Source: Nocardioides euryhalodurans
GTDB lineage: Bacteria > Actinomycetota > Actinomycetes > Propionibacteriales > Nocardioidaceae
Direction of reading: 5' to 3'
Length of the DNA: 64,000 nt
Assembly (NCBI RefSeq): GCF_004564375.1
Contig: NZ_CP038267.1
Span: 866,001-930,000, forward strand
Shown here one piece after another: positions 46,817-58,033 of this stretch. Position numbers and translations under genes: made by a program. Position 1 is the first letter of the stretch. Each line of letters starts with the position of its first letter. The notes beneath the pieces were generated by a model that saw nothing but the letters and a program-made list of their open reading frames with translations, ran no database searches and had not been told where the DNA came from.

Positions 46817-48475
46817 TCAGGCCCCGGCGGACTCCTCCGTGGGACCCTCGTCCGGCTCGTGCTCGGCGAGGTCCCGCTTGAGGATCTTCCCGGTTGCGTT
46901 GCGCGGCAGCTCGTCGAGGAACACGATCTCCCGGGGCACCTTGTAGCGGGCCAGGTTGGCCTTCACGTGCTCCTTGAGGTCGTCCTCGGAGACCGACCCC
47001 TCCTCACGCAGCACCACGAAGGCCCGCAGCCGCTTGCCGAAGTCGTCGTCGTCGACCCCGAGCGCTGCCGCCTCGGCGACCGCGTCGTGACCGACGAGGC
47101 AGTCCTCGACCTCCTTCGGGAAGACGTTCTCGCCGCCGGAGACGATCATCTCGTCGTCCCGCCCGTCGACGTAGAGTCGGCCGTCCTCGCCGATCCGCCC
47201 GACGTCGCCGGTGGCCATCAGGCCGTCGACCACGTCCTTGCTGCCGCCGCCGGTGTAGCCCTCGAACAGCATCGAGTTGCCGACGAAGATCCGTCCGGTC
47301 CCTCCGTCGGGCACCGGGCGCCCGTCCTCGTCGAGGATCCGCACCACGGTGGCGTGCGGCGGCCGGCCTGCCGAGGACGGCGCCTCTCGCAGGTCCTCGG
47401 GCGTCGCGATGCTGGCGTAGGCCACCTCCGTCGAGCCGTAGATGTTGTAGAGGTGGTCACCGAAGTGGTCCATCCAGCTCAGGGCCAGGTTGCCGGGCAG
47501 GGCGGAGCCCGAGGCCGCCACCACCTGCACCCGCCCGAGGTCGTACGCCGCCAGCGTCTCCTCCGGCAGCGCGAGGATCCGCTGCAGCATCACGGGGATG
47601 ACCACCATCGACTCGCAGCGCTCGTCCTGCGTCGTCGCCAACGCTCCCTCGGGGTCGAACTTGCGGCGCAGGACCACCGTCGACCCGAGCAGCATCGCCA
47701 GTGCGAGGTGGGCGAAGCCCCAGGTGTGGAAGAGCGGTGCCGCGATGTGGGTGCGCCAGCCCCGGCGGAGCGGCAGCCGCGACATCAACGAGACGGCGGC
47801 GTCGATGCCGGCCTCGTTGCGCGGGGCGCCCTTGGGGGTGCCGGTGGTGCCGGAGGTCAGGATCACGATCCGCGCGTGCCGCTCGGGCGGGTCGACGTCG
47901 TGGTCGTCGTGGGCGGCGATCAGCTGCTCGAGCGTCTCCGACGTGGGGTCGGTGTCGGTCCAGGCGAGGATCCGCTGCGCCACGTCGGCCTTCTCCAGCA
48001 GCCCCGTGAACTCCTCGTCGTGGATCACGACGGACGGCTTCTCACGCTCCAGCACGTCGACGAGCTGCGGCCCGGCGAAGGCCGTGTTGAGGTAGAGCAG
48101 GTCCGCCCCGAGCTTGGCGACGCCGATCGTGGCGTCGACGAAGCCGCGGTGGTTGCGACACATCACCGCCACCGAGTCGCCCTCCCGGACCCCGCGCTCG
48201 GCCAGCGCGCGCGCCAGCGCGTTGCTCCGCCGCTGCAGCTCACCGAAGGTCAGCTCGCCGAGCTCGTCCACGAGGCCGATCCGGTCGGGCTCGCGGATCG
48301 CGAGGCTGGCGAAGCCGCCGGCCGGGCCGGTCCCCCACCGTCGCAGGGTCAGGCCCAGGCCCAGCAGCTTGCTGGGGGCGTACGGGCGGATGATGCCGGA
48401 GCGGCCGAGGACGCGCAGGCTCGTGGTGACGTTGCTGAGTGTCTGCATGATGTCTCGCGAACGCGCGACCGACAT
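46817..48475 (-). CDS. Fatty-acyl-CoA/AMP ligase (FadD-type)
   Basis: A 552-residue ANL-superfamily ligase. The P-loop is ILTSGTTGTPKGAPR near residue 212. Other marks are PLFHTWGFAHL, YNIYGSTEVAYASIA (A5), MATGDVGRI (A7), DGRDDEMIVSGGENVFPKE (A8) and the catalytic lysine in NATGKILKRDL (A10). The long N-terminus (about 45 residues, IIRPYAPSKLLGLGLTLRRW) is typical of the actinobacterial FadD2/FadD12-like group that acts on long-chain acids. ATG 48475 lies 6 nt after the DUF3052 stop; ATG 48448 is an alternative start. Confidence 0.88.
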   Translation of the reverse strand: MSVARSRDIMQTLSNVTTSLRVLGRSGIIRPYAPSKLLGLGLTLRRWGTGPAGGFASLAIREPDRIGLVDELGELTFGELQRRSNALARALAERGVREGDSVAVMCRNHRGFVDATIGVAKLGADLLYLNTAFAGPQLVDVLEREKPSVVIHDEEFTGLLEKADVAQRILAWTDTDPTSETLEQLIAAHDDHDVDPPERHARIVILTSGTTGTPKGAPRNEAGIDAAVSLMSRLPLRRGWRTHIAAPLFHTWGFAHLALAMLLGSTVVLRRKFDPEGALATTQDERCESMVVIPVMLQRILALPEETLAAYDLGRVQVVAASGSALPGNLALSWMDHFGDHLYNIYGSTEVAYASIATPEDLREAPSSAGRPPHATVVRILDEDGRPVPDGGTGRIFVGNSMLFEGYTGGGSKDVVDGLMATGDVGRIGEDGRLYVDGRDDEMIVSGGENVFPKEVEDCLVGHDAVAEAAALGVDDDDFGKRLRAFVVLREEGSVSEDDLKEHVKANLARYKVPREIVFLDELPRNATGKILKRDLAEHEPDEGPTEESAGA

Positions 48476-48481
48476 CCCGGG

Positions 48482-48934
48482 TTACGCCGGCGTCCGAGGG
48501 GCGACCAGCCGCGTGGCCGACCAGTCCTTGCTGACGGAGACCGTCGTCGTGTGCGCGAGGCCGGCGACGGGCGCGGCCTCGGCGATGTCGGAGGCGTCGA
48601 CGGAGTTGGGTCGGCCGACCTTCGGGGTGAGCAGCCAGATGACCCCTCCCCCGACCAGGTCGGTCAGGGAGTCCACGAGGCCGTCGACCAGGTCGCCGTC
48701 CTCCTCGCGCCACCACAGCACCACGGCGTCGACCACGTTGCCGTAGTCGCCGTCGACCATGTCGGCGTCGATGGCGTCCTCGATGGCGACCCGCAGCTCG
48801 TCGTCGGTGTCGGCGTCCCAGCCGAGCTCCTGGACCACCATGCCCTTGCTCAGGCCCAGGCGGGCGGCCGGTCCGGGCGGCCCCACTTGCTCCGCCGGGG
48901 TCTGCGAGGCATCGCTGCCCGCGGTCGAGCTCAC
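48482..48934 (-). CDS. DUF3052 family protein
   Basis: A 150-residue acidic soluble protein conserved in actinobacteria, where it commonly lies divergent from aceE as here. Conserved features are ARLGLSKGMVVQELGWDADTD, VVLWWREEDGDLVDGL and the segment GGGVIWLLTPKVGRPNSVDASDI. Its function is unknown; its conserved position suggests a link to pyruvate or acetyl-CoA metabolism. GTG 48934 has GGAGG 4 nt upstream (an upstream ATG at 48949 is less likely). The acyl-CoA ligase gene follows by 6 nt. Confidence 0.85.
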   Translation of the reverse strand: MSSTAGSDASQTPAEQVGPPGPAARLGLSKGMVVQELGWDADTDDELRVAIEDAIDADMVDGDYGNVVDAVVLWWREEDGDLVDGLVDSLTDLVGGGVIWLLTPKVGRPNSVDASDIAEAAPVAGLAHTTTVSVSKDWSATRLVAPRTPA

Positions 48935-49113
48935 GGTTCCTCCATCCATCACTGGCACCCGCTCGTTCGTACGGGCGCACAAGGTGGGCAGTAGTCCACC
49001 GGAGTTGGGGCGACCGCGCAACCCACGGCGTCGTCACCGGTCCACGTGTCCGCGCTCCGGTCGCTACCGCTCGGTAGATTTTCCGGTGTTCGTGCGCGTG
49101 CAACGATGGGCCG

Positions 49114-51885
<2,772 letters not shown>

Positions 51886-51919
51886 CGGCGTCGTCGCCGG
51901 GCGCTCGTCGGGGGCAGGC

Positions 51920-52861
51920 TCAGGCCGAGCCGGCAAGCGTGTCGCTGGCCTCGCTCTGGCGGCCGCTGCGCAGGAGTGCCCGGAAGCGCGCCCGCGAATA
52001 GCTCGCCGCCGGCGTCGAGCGGACGAACTCGTGGACGATCTTGGCGAAGCGTTGCGGGTGGTCCTTGTGGGGGAAGTGCCCGGCGTTGGGGATCACCTCG
52101 ACGCGCGCACCCGGCGCCAGCGCCGCGGCCCGTGCTGCATGGGTGACCGGGATGACGTGGTCGTGCTCCCCCCAGAGGACGGCCATGGGCATGCTCTGGG
52201 TCAGGTAGGCGCGGTCGGCCATCGTGACGATCTGGCCACGCCAGTCGACGACCGCCTTCACGACGTGCCGGATCGCGTGACGCGCGGCGGGGTCGCGGAA
52301 GGAGTCGTAGATCTCCGCGACCTCGTCGAGGTCGCGGGTGTGGCGTGACGGGACCTTGGCCAGCGTCCGCAGGCCGAGCTTCCCGACGTGGCGCACGGCG
52401 GGCAGCGTCAGCACCCCCATCAGGGGGTGGAAGCCCGGCGTGGTGATCGAGCGGATCAGCGGACTGACCTCCGGCCCGAGCCCACCGCTCGCCACCAGGA
52501 TCAGCCGCTCGGTCCGCTCCGGGAACTGGTAGGCGAACTGCATCGCCACTCCCCCGCCGAAGCTGTGGCCGACCACGGTCACCTTGTCGATGCCGAGGCA
52601 GGTGATGAGGTCACGCATCCCGTTGGCGTACCCGCCGACGCTGTAGTCCGCACGCGGCTTGTCGGAGAGGCCGTGGCCCAGCAGGTCGGGAGCGATCACG
52701 GTGTAGCGCCGCGCGAGCGTGTCGATCACAGGCGCCCAGGTGGTGTGGTCGCAGCCGAGGCCGTGCAGCAGGAGCAGGACCGGGCCGCTCCCGACCTTCA
52801 CGAACGCGCGCCGGTGTCCGTGGATGGTGAGGTAGGAGACCTCGTGCTGCGACTGCGGCAT
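51920..52861 (-). CDS. Alpha/beta-fold hydrolase
   Basis: A 313-residue hydrolase. The oxyanion HGLGCDH, the nucleophile elbow VVGHSFGGG (Ser near residue 99), the acid in WGEHDHVIP and the histidine in NAGHFPHKDHP make a complete Ser-Asp-His triad. DLLGHGLSDKPRADYS is typical of the group related to meta-cleavage product hydrolases and epoxide-hydrolase-like esterases. The substrate is unknown. ATG 52861 is preceded by GAGAGG. The C-terminus (SRARFRALLRSGRQ) is basic. It is divergent from fasR and convergent with aceE. Confidence 0.85.
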   Translation of the reverse strand: MPQSQHEVSYLTIHGHRRAFVKVGSGPVLLLLHGLGCDHTTWAPVIDTLARRYTVIAPDLLGHGLSDKPRADYSVGGYANGMRDLITCLGIDKVTVVGHSFGGGVAMQFAYQFPERTERLILVASGGLGPEVSPLIRSITTPGFHPLMGVLTLPAVRHVGKLGLRTLAKVPSRHTRDLDEVAEIYDSFRDPAARHAIRHVVKAVVDWRGQIVTMADRAYLTQSMPMAVLWGEHDHVIPVTHAARAAALAPGARVEVIPNAGHFPHKDHPQRFAKIVHEFVRSTPAASYSRARFRALLRSGRQSEASDTLAGSA

Positions 52862-52957
52862 CCGCCAGCCTCTCGTCGTGGACGTCCATGATTCAACCAG
52901 ACGTTCCGCGCGTTCGGGGCCCGGAAACCCTGTGTTCCGCAAGGGATCCGGCTCCAC

Positions 52958-52963
52958 TAGCCT
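52958..52963 (+). promoter_or_regulatory. -10 box (TAGCCT) of leaderless fasR
   Basis: TAGCCT lies 7 nt upstream of GTG 52971, identical in sequence and spacing to the panB promoter. Confidence 0.55.
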
Positions 52964-52970
52964 CGCACGC

Positions 52971-54170
52971 GTGTCCTCCACACGCCCCACCGCGGGTCCC
53001 CGGCGCGAGCGAGCCGCCGGAGCGCTGACCCGCGCGACCGGCTCGCTGAGCACCGCGGCGACCACCCGGATGGAGTCGGAGTTGGAGTGGTTCCGCGACC
53101 TCAGTGCCGGGGACCGGTCCTGGGTCGGGCTGATCGTGCAGGCCGGCATCAAGGGGTTCGTGGACTGGTACTCCCACAGCGGCGAGCCGGTCCCCGCCGG
53201 CAGCGGCCTGGCCGCGGCCGTCTTCGGCGCCGCACCGCGCGCCCTGGCCGGCGTCATCACGCTCCAGGAGACCGTCGACCTCGTGAAGCTCTCGATCGAG
53301 GTCGTCGAGAGCAACATCGACGACATCGTCGACCCGGCCGACGCGGCCGACACCCACGCGGCCGTGCTGCGCTACGCCCGCGAGGTCGCCTTCGCCACGG
53401 CCGAGGTGTACGCCCGCGCCGCCGAGGTCCGCGGCGCCTGGGACGCCCGCCTGGAGGCGCTGGTCGTGGACAGCGTGCTGCGCGGCGAGGCCGACGAGGC
53501 CGTCATGTCCCGCGCCAGCGCGCTGGGCTGGTCCGACCGGGGCGAGGTCTGCGTCGTGCTGGGACAGGCCCCGACCCGGCGTACCGAGACCGACGTCTTC
53601 GAGGAGATCCGCCGGGTGGCCCGCGGGGCCGGGATGGACGCCCTCTGCGCGACCCAGGGTGAGCGGCTGGTCGTGCTGCTCGGCGGGGTCAGCGACAGCG
53701 GGAAGGCAGCAAGCGGGCTGGCCGAGCTGTTCGGCACGGGCCCGGTCGTGGTCGGGCCGGTGGTCGACGGGCTCGAGCTCGCGCACCGCTCGGGCCGCGC
53801 CGCCCTCGCCGCCCACCGCGCGGCCGCGGGGTGGCCGGACGCTCCCCGCCCCGTTCGCAGCTCGGAGCTGCTGCCGGAGCGGGTGCTGGCCGGCGACGGT
53901 CACGCGCGGCGCCACCTCGTCGACGAGGTCTACCTCCCGCTCTCGCGGGCCAGGGAGACCCTGGTCGAGACGCTGACGACCTACCTGGCGACCGGTTCGT
54001 CGCTGGAGGCCACCGGCCGGGCGTTGTACGTCCACCCCAACACGGTCCGCTACCGGCTGCGACAGGTGGCCGACCTGACGGGCTTCTCACCGTCCGAGCC
54101 GCGCGACGCCTTCGCCCTCCACATCGCGCTGGTGCTCGGGCGGCAGTCCGGGCGTCACGATTCTTTGTAG
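52971..54170 (+). CDS. fasR: PucR-family activator of fatty-acid synthesis (FasR)
   Basis: A 399-residue regulator. The C-terminal PucR-type helix-turn-helix is at about 345-395 (DEVYLPLSRARETLVETL, then SSLEATGRALYVHPNTVRYR). A GGDEF-like central domain precedes it (about 170-290; EVCVVLGQAPTRR, then ERLVVLLGGV). The position directly upstream of fabD-fabH-acpP-fabF and the domain layout match FasR of Streptomyces, which activates that operon. Leaderless GTG at 52971. A 17-bp palindrome spans its stop codon upstream of fabD and is a likely FasR site. The identification rests on synteny and architecture. Confidence 0.85.
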   Translation: MSSTRPTAGPRRERAAGALTRATGSLSTAATTRMESELEWFRDLSAGDRSWVGLIVQAGIKGFVDWYSHSGEPVPAGSGLAAAVFGAAPRALAGVITLQETVDLVKLSIEVVESNIDDIVDPADAADTHAAVLRYAREVAFATAEVYARAAEVRGAWDARLEALVVDSVLRGEADEAVMSRASALGWSDRGEVCVVLGQAPTRRTETDVFEEIRRVARGAGMDALCATQGERLVVLLGGVSDSGKAASGLAELFGTGPVVVGPVVDGLELAHRSGRAALAAHRAAAGWPDAPRPVRSSELLPERVLAGDGHARRHLVDEVYLPLSRARETLVETLTTYLATGSSLEATGRALYVHPNTVRYRLRQVADLTGFSPSEPRDAFALHIALVLGRQSGRHDSL

Positions 54171-54181
54171 GAACCCTACAA
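54165..54181 (+). promoter_or_regulatory. Palindrome, likely FasR operator upstream of fabD
   Basis: TTGTAGG-AAC-CCTACAA, a perfect 7-bp inverted repeat with a 3-bp centre, overlapping the fasR stop codon and about 70-85 bp upstream of the predicted fabD start. The TTTGT...ACAA ends resemble the inverted repeat reported for FasR in Streptomyces. Confidence 0.6.
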
Positions 54182-54202
54182 GACTCGCAGGCCTCGATTC
54201 GT

Positions 54203-54219
54203 GCGCGCCGGAGGCGCGC
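54203..54219 (+). terminator. Short GC hairpin between fasR and fabD
   Basis: A 7-bp perfect stem (54203-54209 with 54213-54219) with a 3-nt loop and no T-run. It may weakly end fasR transcription before the fabD promoter; the loop is tight and the call is uncertain. Confidence 0.35.
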
Positions 54220-54237
54220 GGCCGGGGTCCGCGACGG

Positions 54238-54243
54238 CAGAGT
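54238..54243 (+). promoter_or_regulatory. -10 box (CAGAGT) of leaderless fabD
   Basis: CAGAGT lies 7 nt upstream of GTG 54251. It is weaker than the TANNNT consensus, as expected for a promoter that needs an activator. Confidence 0.4.
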
Positions 54244-54250
54244 GGACCTC

Positions 54251-55435
54251 GTGCTCGTCATCGTCGCGCCCGGGCAGGGCGCCCAGACCCCCGGCTTCCT
54301 GACCCCCTGGCTCGAGGACCGTACGTTCGCCTCGCGCTTCGAGTGGCTCGCCACCGTCGCCGGCATCGACCTGGTCCACTACGGCACCGAGGCCGACGCC
54401 GAGACCATCCGTGACACGCGCATCGCGCAGCCGCTGCTGGTCGCCACCGGCCTGGTCGCGGCCCTCGAGCTCTTCCCCCACCCGGCAGACGCCTTCTCGA
54501 TGATCGGCGGCGTCGCCGGGCACAGCGTCGGGGAGCTGACCGCGGCGGCCGGCGCCCGCGTGATCACCGCCGAGCAGGCGATGGTGCTGGTGCGCGAGCG
54601 CGGCAACGCGATGGCCGAGGCGGCCGCGGCGACCCCGACGGGCATGACCGCGATCCTCGGCGGGGACCGCGACGAGGTCCTCGAGGCGCTCGCGGGTCAC
54701 GGCCTCACTGCCGCCAACGACAACGGCCCCGGCCAGATCGTGGCGGCCGGCACCCTCGAGCAGCTCGAGGCGCTCGCAGCCGCTCCGCCCGCCAAGGCCC
54801 GCCTGATGCCGCTGAGCGTGGCAGGCGCCTTCCACACCGAGCACATGGGCCCGGCCGTCGGCAGGCTGGCCTCCTTGGCCCGCTCGGTCTCGGTGCACGA
54901 CCCGCGCACGCCCGTGATCTCCAACAAGGACGGCCAGGTCGTCCACGACGGTCAGGACGTGCTCGCCCGGATCGTGGGCCAGATCGCCAACCCCGTCCGG
55001 TGGGACCTCTGCCTGGAGACGATGGCCGATGCCGGCGTCACCGGGGTGCTCGAGATGCCCCCGGCCGGCACGCTCACCGGGATCGCGAAGCGGGCGCTCA
55101 AGGGTGTCGAGACCTTCGCCCTCAAGACCCCCGACCAGCTCGACGACGCGCGGGCGTTCGTCCAGAAGCACGGCGAGGCCTCCCCCATCGACACGTCCCC
55201 GACCTGGCGGATGGTGGTCTCGCCCGGCAAGGGCACCTTCCACCAGTCCGCGGAGGCGGCCGGCACCGACGTCCTCGCGCCCGGCACGCCGATCGGTGAG
55301 GTCGCGACCTCACGCGACCGCACCCGCATCGTGGCGGCCCACGGCGGCCAGGTGGTCGAGTGGCTCGTCGAGGACGGCGACCTGGTCTCCCCCGGTCAAC
55401 CACTGATCCGCCTGCACCCGGAGGGGAGCTCCTGA
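54251..55435 (+). CDS. fabD: Malonyl-CoA:ACP transacylase FabD with C-terminal biotinyl/lipoyl-like domain
   Basis: A 394-residue protein. Residues 1-300 are a FabD that loads malonyl groups onto ACP: GQGAQ (8-12), nucleophile S92 in GHSVGE, His195 in GAFHTEHM and the C-terminal EMPPAGTLTGIAKRAL. Residues about 320-391 add a small all-beta domain (VAAHGGQVVEWLVEDGDLVS, then PGQPLIRLHP) with the shape of a biotinyl/lipoyl carrier half, but the hairpin that should hold the modified Lys (E-x-M-K-M or D-K-A) reads TSRDRTR, so no attachment site is present. Ordinary FabD is about 310 residues. GTG 54251 is chosen because FabD starts at LVIVAPGQG. fabH follows with a 1-nt overlap. Confidence 0.93.
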   Translation: MLVIVAPGQGAQTPGFLTPWLEDRTFASRFEWLATVAGIDLVHYGTEADAETIRDTRIAQPLLVATGLVAALELFPHPADAFSMIGGVAGHSVGELTAAAGARVITAEQAMVLVRERGNAMAEAAAATPTGMTAILGGDRDEVLEALAGHGLTAANDNGPGQIVAAGTLEQLEALAAAPPAKARLMPLSVAGAFHTEHMGPAVGRLASLARSVSVHDPRTPVISNKDGQVVHDGQDVLARIVGQIANPVRWDLCLETMADAGVTGVLEMPPAGTLTGIAKRALKGVETFALKTPDQLDDARAFVQKHGEASPIDTSPTWRMVVSPGKGTFHQSAEAAGTDVLAPGTPIGEVATSRDRTRIVAAHGGQVVEWLVEDGDLVSPGQPLIRLHPEGSS

Positions 55436-56448
55436 TGACGAGCATCGCTGGCAGCGCCGGAGCGCCGCACGCCTCGATCCTGGGCGTCGGGGCCTACCGA
55501 CCTTCGCGGGTGATCCCCAACTCCGAGGTCGTCGACGCCATCGAGTCCAGCGACGAGTGGATCCAGCAGCGCTCCGGGATCAAGCAGCGCCGCTGGGCCG
55601 CGCCCGACGAGACCGTGCAGCTGATGTCGGTCGCGGCGTCCCGCGAGGCCCTCGAGCGGGCGGGCATCCAGCCGGAGCAGGTCGACTGCGTGATCGTCGC
55701 GACCGTGACGCACCTCCTGCAGACCCCGGCCGTCGCGACCGCCGTCGCCCACGAGCTCGGCACCCAGAACGCTGCCGCCTTCGACATCTCGGCCGCCTGC
55801 GCCGGCTTCTGCCACGGGGTCTCCCTGGCCGCCGACATGGTCAAGGGGGGCAGTGCCGGCCACGTGCTGGTCATCGGCGTCGAGCGGCTCAGCGACATCA
55901 CGGACCTCTACGACCGCGGCACCGCGTTCATCTTCGCCGACGGCGCGGGCGCCGTCGTGGTCGGCCCGAGCGAGACCCCCGGCATCGGCCCGGTGGTCTG
56001 GGGCTCCGACGGCGAGCAGTTCGACCTGATCCGCCAGAAGGAGGACTGGCGCGACGTGGTCGGCACGCCCACCGCACCCGGCAGCGGCGTGATGCCGCAC
56101 CTGGTGATGCAGGGCAACCCCGTCTTCCGCTGGGCATCCTTCGCGATGGCGAAGGTCGGCCAGCAGGCGCTGGACCGTGCGGGCATCTCGGTCGACGACC
56201 TCGACCTGTTCGTGCCCCACCAGGCCAACATGCGCATCATCGACGCGATGGCGCGCTCCATGAAGCTCCCCGAGCGGGTCAAGATCGCCCGCGACATCGC
56301 CGAGCAGGGCAACACCTCGGCGGCGTCGATCCCGCTCGCGCTCCACCGGATGATGGAGGAGGGCGACGCCCGCAGTGGCGACGTCGCGCTCCTCATCGCC
56401 TTCGGAGCCGGCCTGGCGTACGCCGCGCAGGTCGTGACGGTCCCCTGA
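55435..56448 (+). CDS. fabH: 3-oxoacyl-ACP synthase III FabH
   Basis: A 337-residue condensing enzyme that starts fatty-acid synthesis by joining an acyl-CoA primer to malonyl-ACP. The catalytic triad is C122 (SAACAGF), H262 (VPHQANMRI) and N293 (EQGNTSAAS). The N-terminus has ASILGVGAYRPSRVIPN and SDEWIQQRSGIKQR. In actinobacteria FabH usually accepts branched primers; primer choice cannot be read here. ATG 55435 shares its A with the fabD stop (TGATG), and GGAGGGGAG lies just upstream. Confidence 0.96.
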   Translation: MTSIAGSAGAPHASILGVGAYRPSRVIPNSEVVDAIESSDEWIQQRSGIKQRRWAAPDETVQLMSVAASREALERAGIQPEQVDCVIVATVTHLLQTPAVATAVAHELGTQNAAAFDISAACAGFCHGVSLAADMVKGGSAGHVLVIGVERLSDITDLYDRGTAFIFADGAGAVVVGPSETPGIGPVVWGSDGEQFDLIRQKEDWRDVVGTPTAPGSGVMPHLVMQGNPVFRWASFAMAKVGQQALDRAGISVDDLDLFVPHQANMRIIDAMARSMKLPERVKIARDIAEQGNTSAASIPLALHRMMEEGDARSGDVALLIAFGAGLAYAAQVVTVP

Positions 56449-56489
56449 GCAGCACCCGACACCCACCACAGAGAGAAGGAACCCAGCAC

Positions 56490-56735
56490 ATGGCCACCAC
56501 CGAAGAGATCCGCGCCGACCTCGCCGAGATCGTCAACGAGGTCGCCGGCGTCGACGCCGACGACGTCCAGCTCGACAAGTCGTTCGTCGACGACCTGGAC
56601 GTCGACTCGCTCTCGATGGTCGAGGTCGTCGTGGCGGCCGAGGAGAAGTTCGGCGTCTCGATCCCCGACGACGAGGTCAAGAACCTCAAGACCGTCGGCG
56701 ACGCCGTCGCCTTCATCGAGCGCGCCCAGGGCTGA
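56490..56735 (+). CDS. acpP: Acyl carrier protein
   Basis: An 81-residue acidic four-helix carrier. The phosphopantetheine attachment serine is S40 in DVDSLSMVEV. FGVSIPDDEVKNLKTVGDAV is the typical third-helix region. It carries growing acyl chains between the Fab enzymes. AGAAGGA lies 9 nt before the ATG. It lies between fabH and fabF, the standard order in actinobacterial fab operons. Confidence 0.97.
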   Translation: MATTEEIRADLAEIVNEVAGVDADDVQLDKSFVDDLDVDSLSMVEVVVAAEEKFGVSIPDDEVKNLKTVGDAVAFIERAQG

Positions 56736-56791
56736 GCCGAGCCCCACCCGCCCACCACCCGCCGTCGTACGCACGAGGAACGAGTCTGCTG

Positions 56792-58033
56792 ATGAGTCAC
56801 ACCCGAGTCGTGGTCACCGGAATGGGCACCACCAGCCCGCTCGGTGGCGATGTCGCGAGCACCTGGGACGGCATGCTGGCCGGCCGCTCCGGAGTCCGCC
56901 CCCTCACCGAGGAGTGGGCCGAGGAGATGCCGGTCAAGATCGCCGGCCGGGTGGCGGTCGAGCCGACCGAGGTCCTCGAGCGGGTGAAGGCACGCCGCCT
57001 GGACCGGTCCTCGCAGTTCGCCATGGTCGCGGCCATGGAGGCGTGGCGTGACTCCGGCCTCGAGGGGTCGGACGTCGACGGGGACCGGCTCGGGGTGGCG
57101 ATGGCCTCCGGCATCGGCGGCGTCAACACGCTGCTCGACAACTACGACGTGCTCAAGGCGAAGGGCCCCCGGCGGGTCTCTCCCCTGGCGGTGCCGATGC
57201 TCATGCCCAACGCCCCGGCAGCGCAGATCAGTCTCCTCATCGGAGCCCGGGCCGCGGTCAACACCCCGGTCTCCGCCTGTGCCTCCGGCAACGAGGCGAT
57301 CGCGCTGGCCGTCGACCAGATCCGCCTCGGCCGCGCGGACGTCGTCGTCGCCGGCGGCACCGAGGCGGCGATCCACCCGCTGCCGATGGCCGCCTTCGCC
57401 AACATGATGGCGCTCTCCAAGAACGCCGGCGACCCCACCACGGTGTCGCGGCCGTGGGACACCGGGCGGGACGGCTTCGTGCTCGGTGAGGGAGCGGGCG
57501 TGGTCGTCCTCGAGTCGGAGGAGCACGCGCGAGCGCGCGGCGCCCGGGTCTACGCCGAGGTGCTCGGCGCCGGCATCACCGCCGACTCCCACGACATCGC
57601 GCAGCCCGACCCTGCCGGTCGGGGCGGTTCCCGGGCGATCCTGCGGGCGATCGCGGAGTCGCAGATCAGCGGCGACGACATCGTCCACGTCAACGCCCAC
57701 GCGACCTCGACCCCGCAGGGCGACATCGCGGAGGGGCTGATGCTCCACGCGACGCTCGGGTCGCACGTCTCCGAGGTGGTCGTGACCAGCACCAAGTCGA
57801 TGACCGGGCACCTGCTCGGCGGTGCGGGTGCGCTCGAGGCGATCGCGACGATCCTCGCGATCCACCACCGGACCTCGCCCCCCACGATCAACCTCGACGA
57901 GCAGGACCCGCAGGTCGAGCTCGACATCGCCACGAAGCCGCGTGACCTCCCGGCCGGCGACATCGTGGCCCTCAACAACTCCTTCGGCTTCGGCGGCGCC
58001 AACGTCGCGGTGGCCTTCGGGAGCACCTCATGA
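56792..58033 (+). CDS. fabF: 3-oxoacyl-ACP synthase II FabF
   Basis: A 413-residue elongating condensing enzyme. The catalytic residues are C163 (SACASGNEA), H303 (NAHATSTPQGD) and H340 (KSMTGHLLGGAG). RVVVTGMGTTSPLGGD at the start and the glycine-rich SFGFGGANVAVAF end are standard. It extends acyl-ACP with malonyl-ACP. GAGGAACGAG precedes ATG 56792. Its stop overlaps the next gene (ATGA), coupling it to a carboxyltransferase. Confidence 0.96.
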   Translation: MSHTRVVVTGMGTTSPLGGDVASTWDGMLAGRSGVRPLTEEWAEEMPVKIAGRVAVEPTEVLERVKARRLDRSSQFAMVAAMEAWRDSGLEGSDVDGDRLGVAMASGIGGVNTLLDNYDVLKAKGPRRVSPLAVPMLMPNAPAAQISLLIGARAAVNTPVSACASGNEAIALAVDQIRLGRADVVVAGGTEAAIHPLPMAAFANMMALSKNAGDPTTVSRPWDTGRDGFVLGEGAGVVVLESEEHARARGARVYAEVLGAGITADSHDIAQPDPAGRGGSRAILRAIAESQISGDDIVHVNAHATSTPQGDIAEGLMLHATLGSHVSEVVVTSTKSMTGHLLGGAGALEAIATILAIHHRTSPPTINLDEQDPQVELDIATKPRDLPAGDIVALNNSFGFGGANVAVAFGSTS

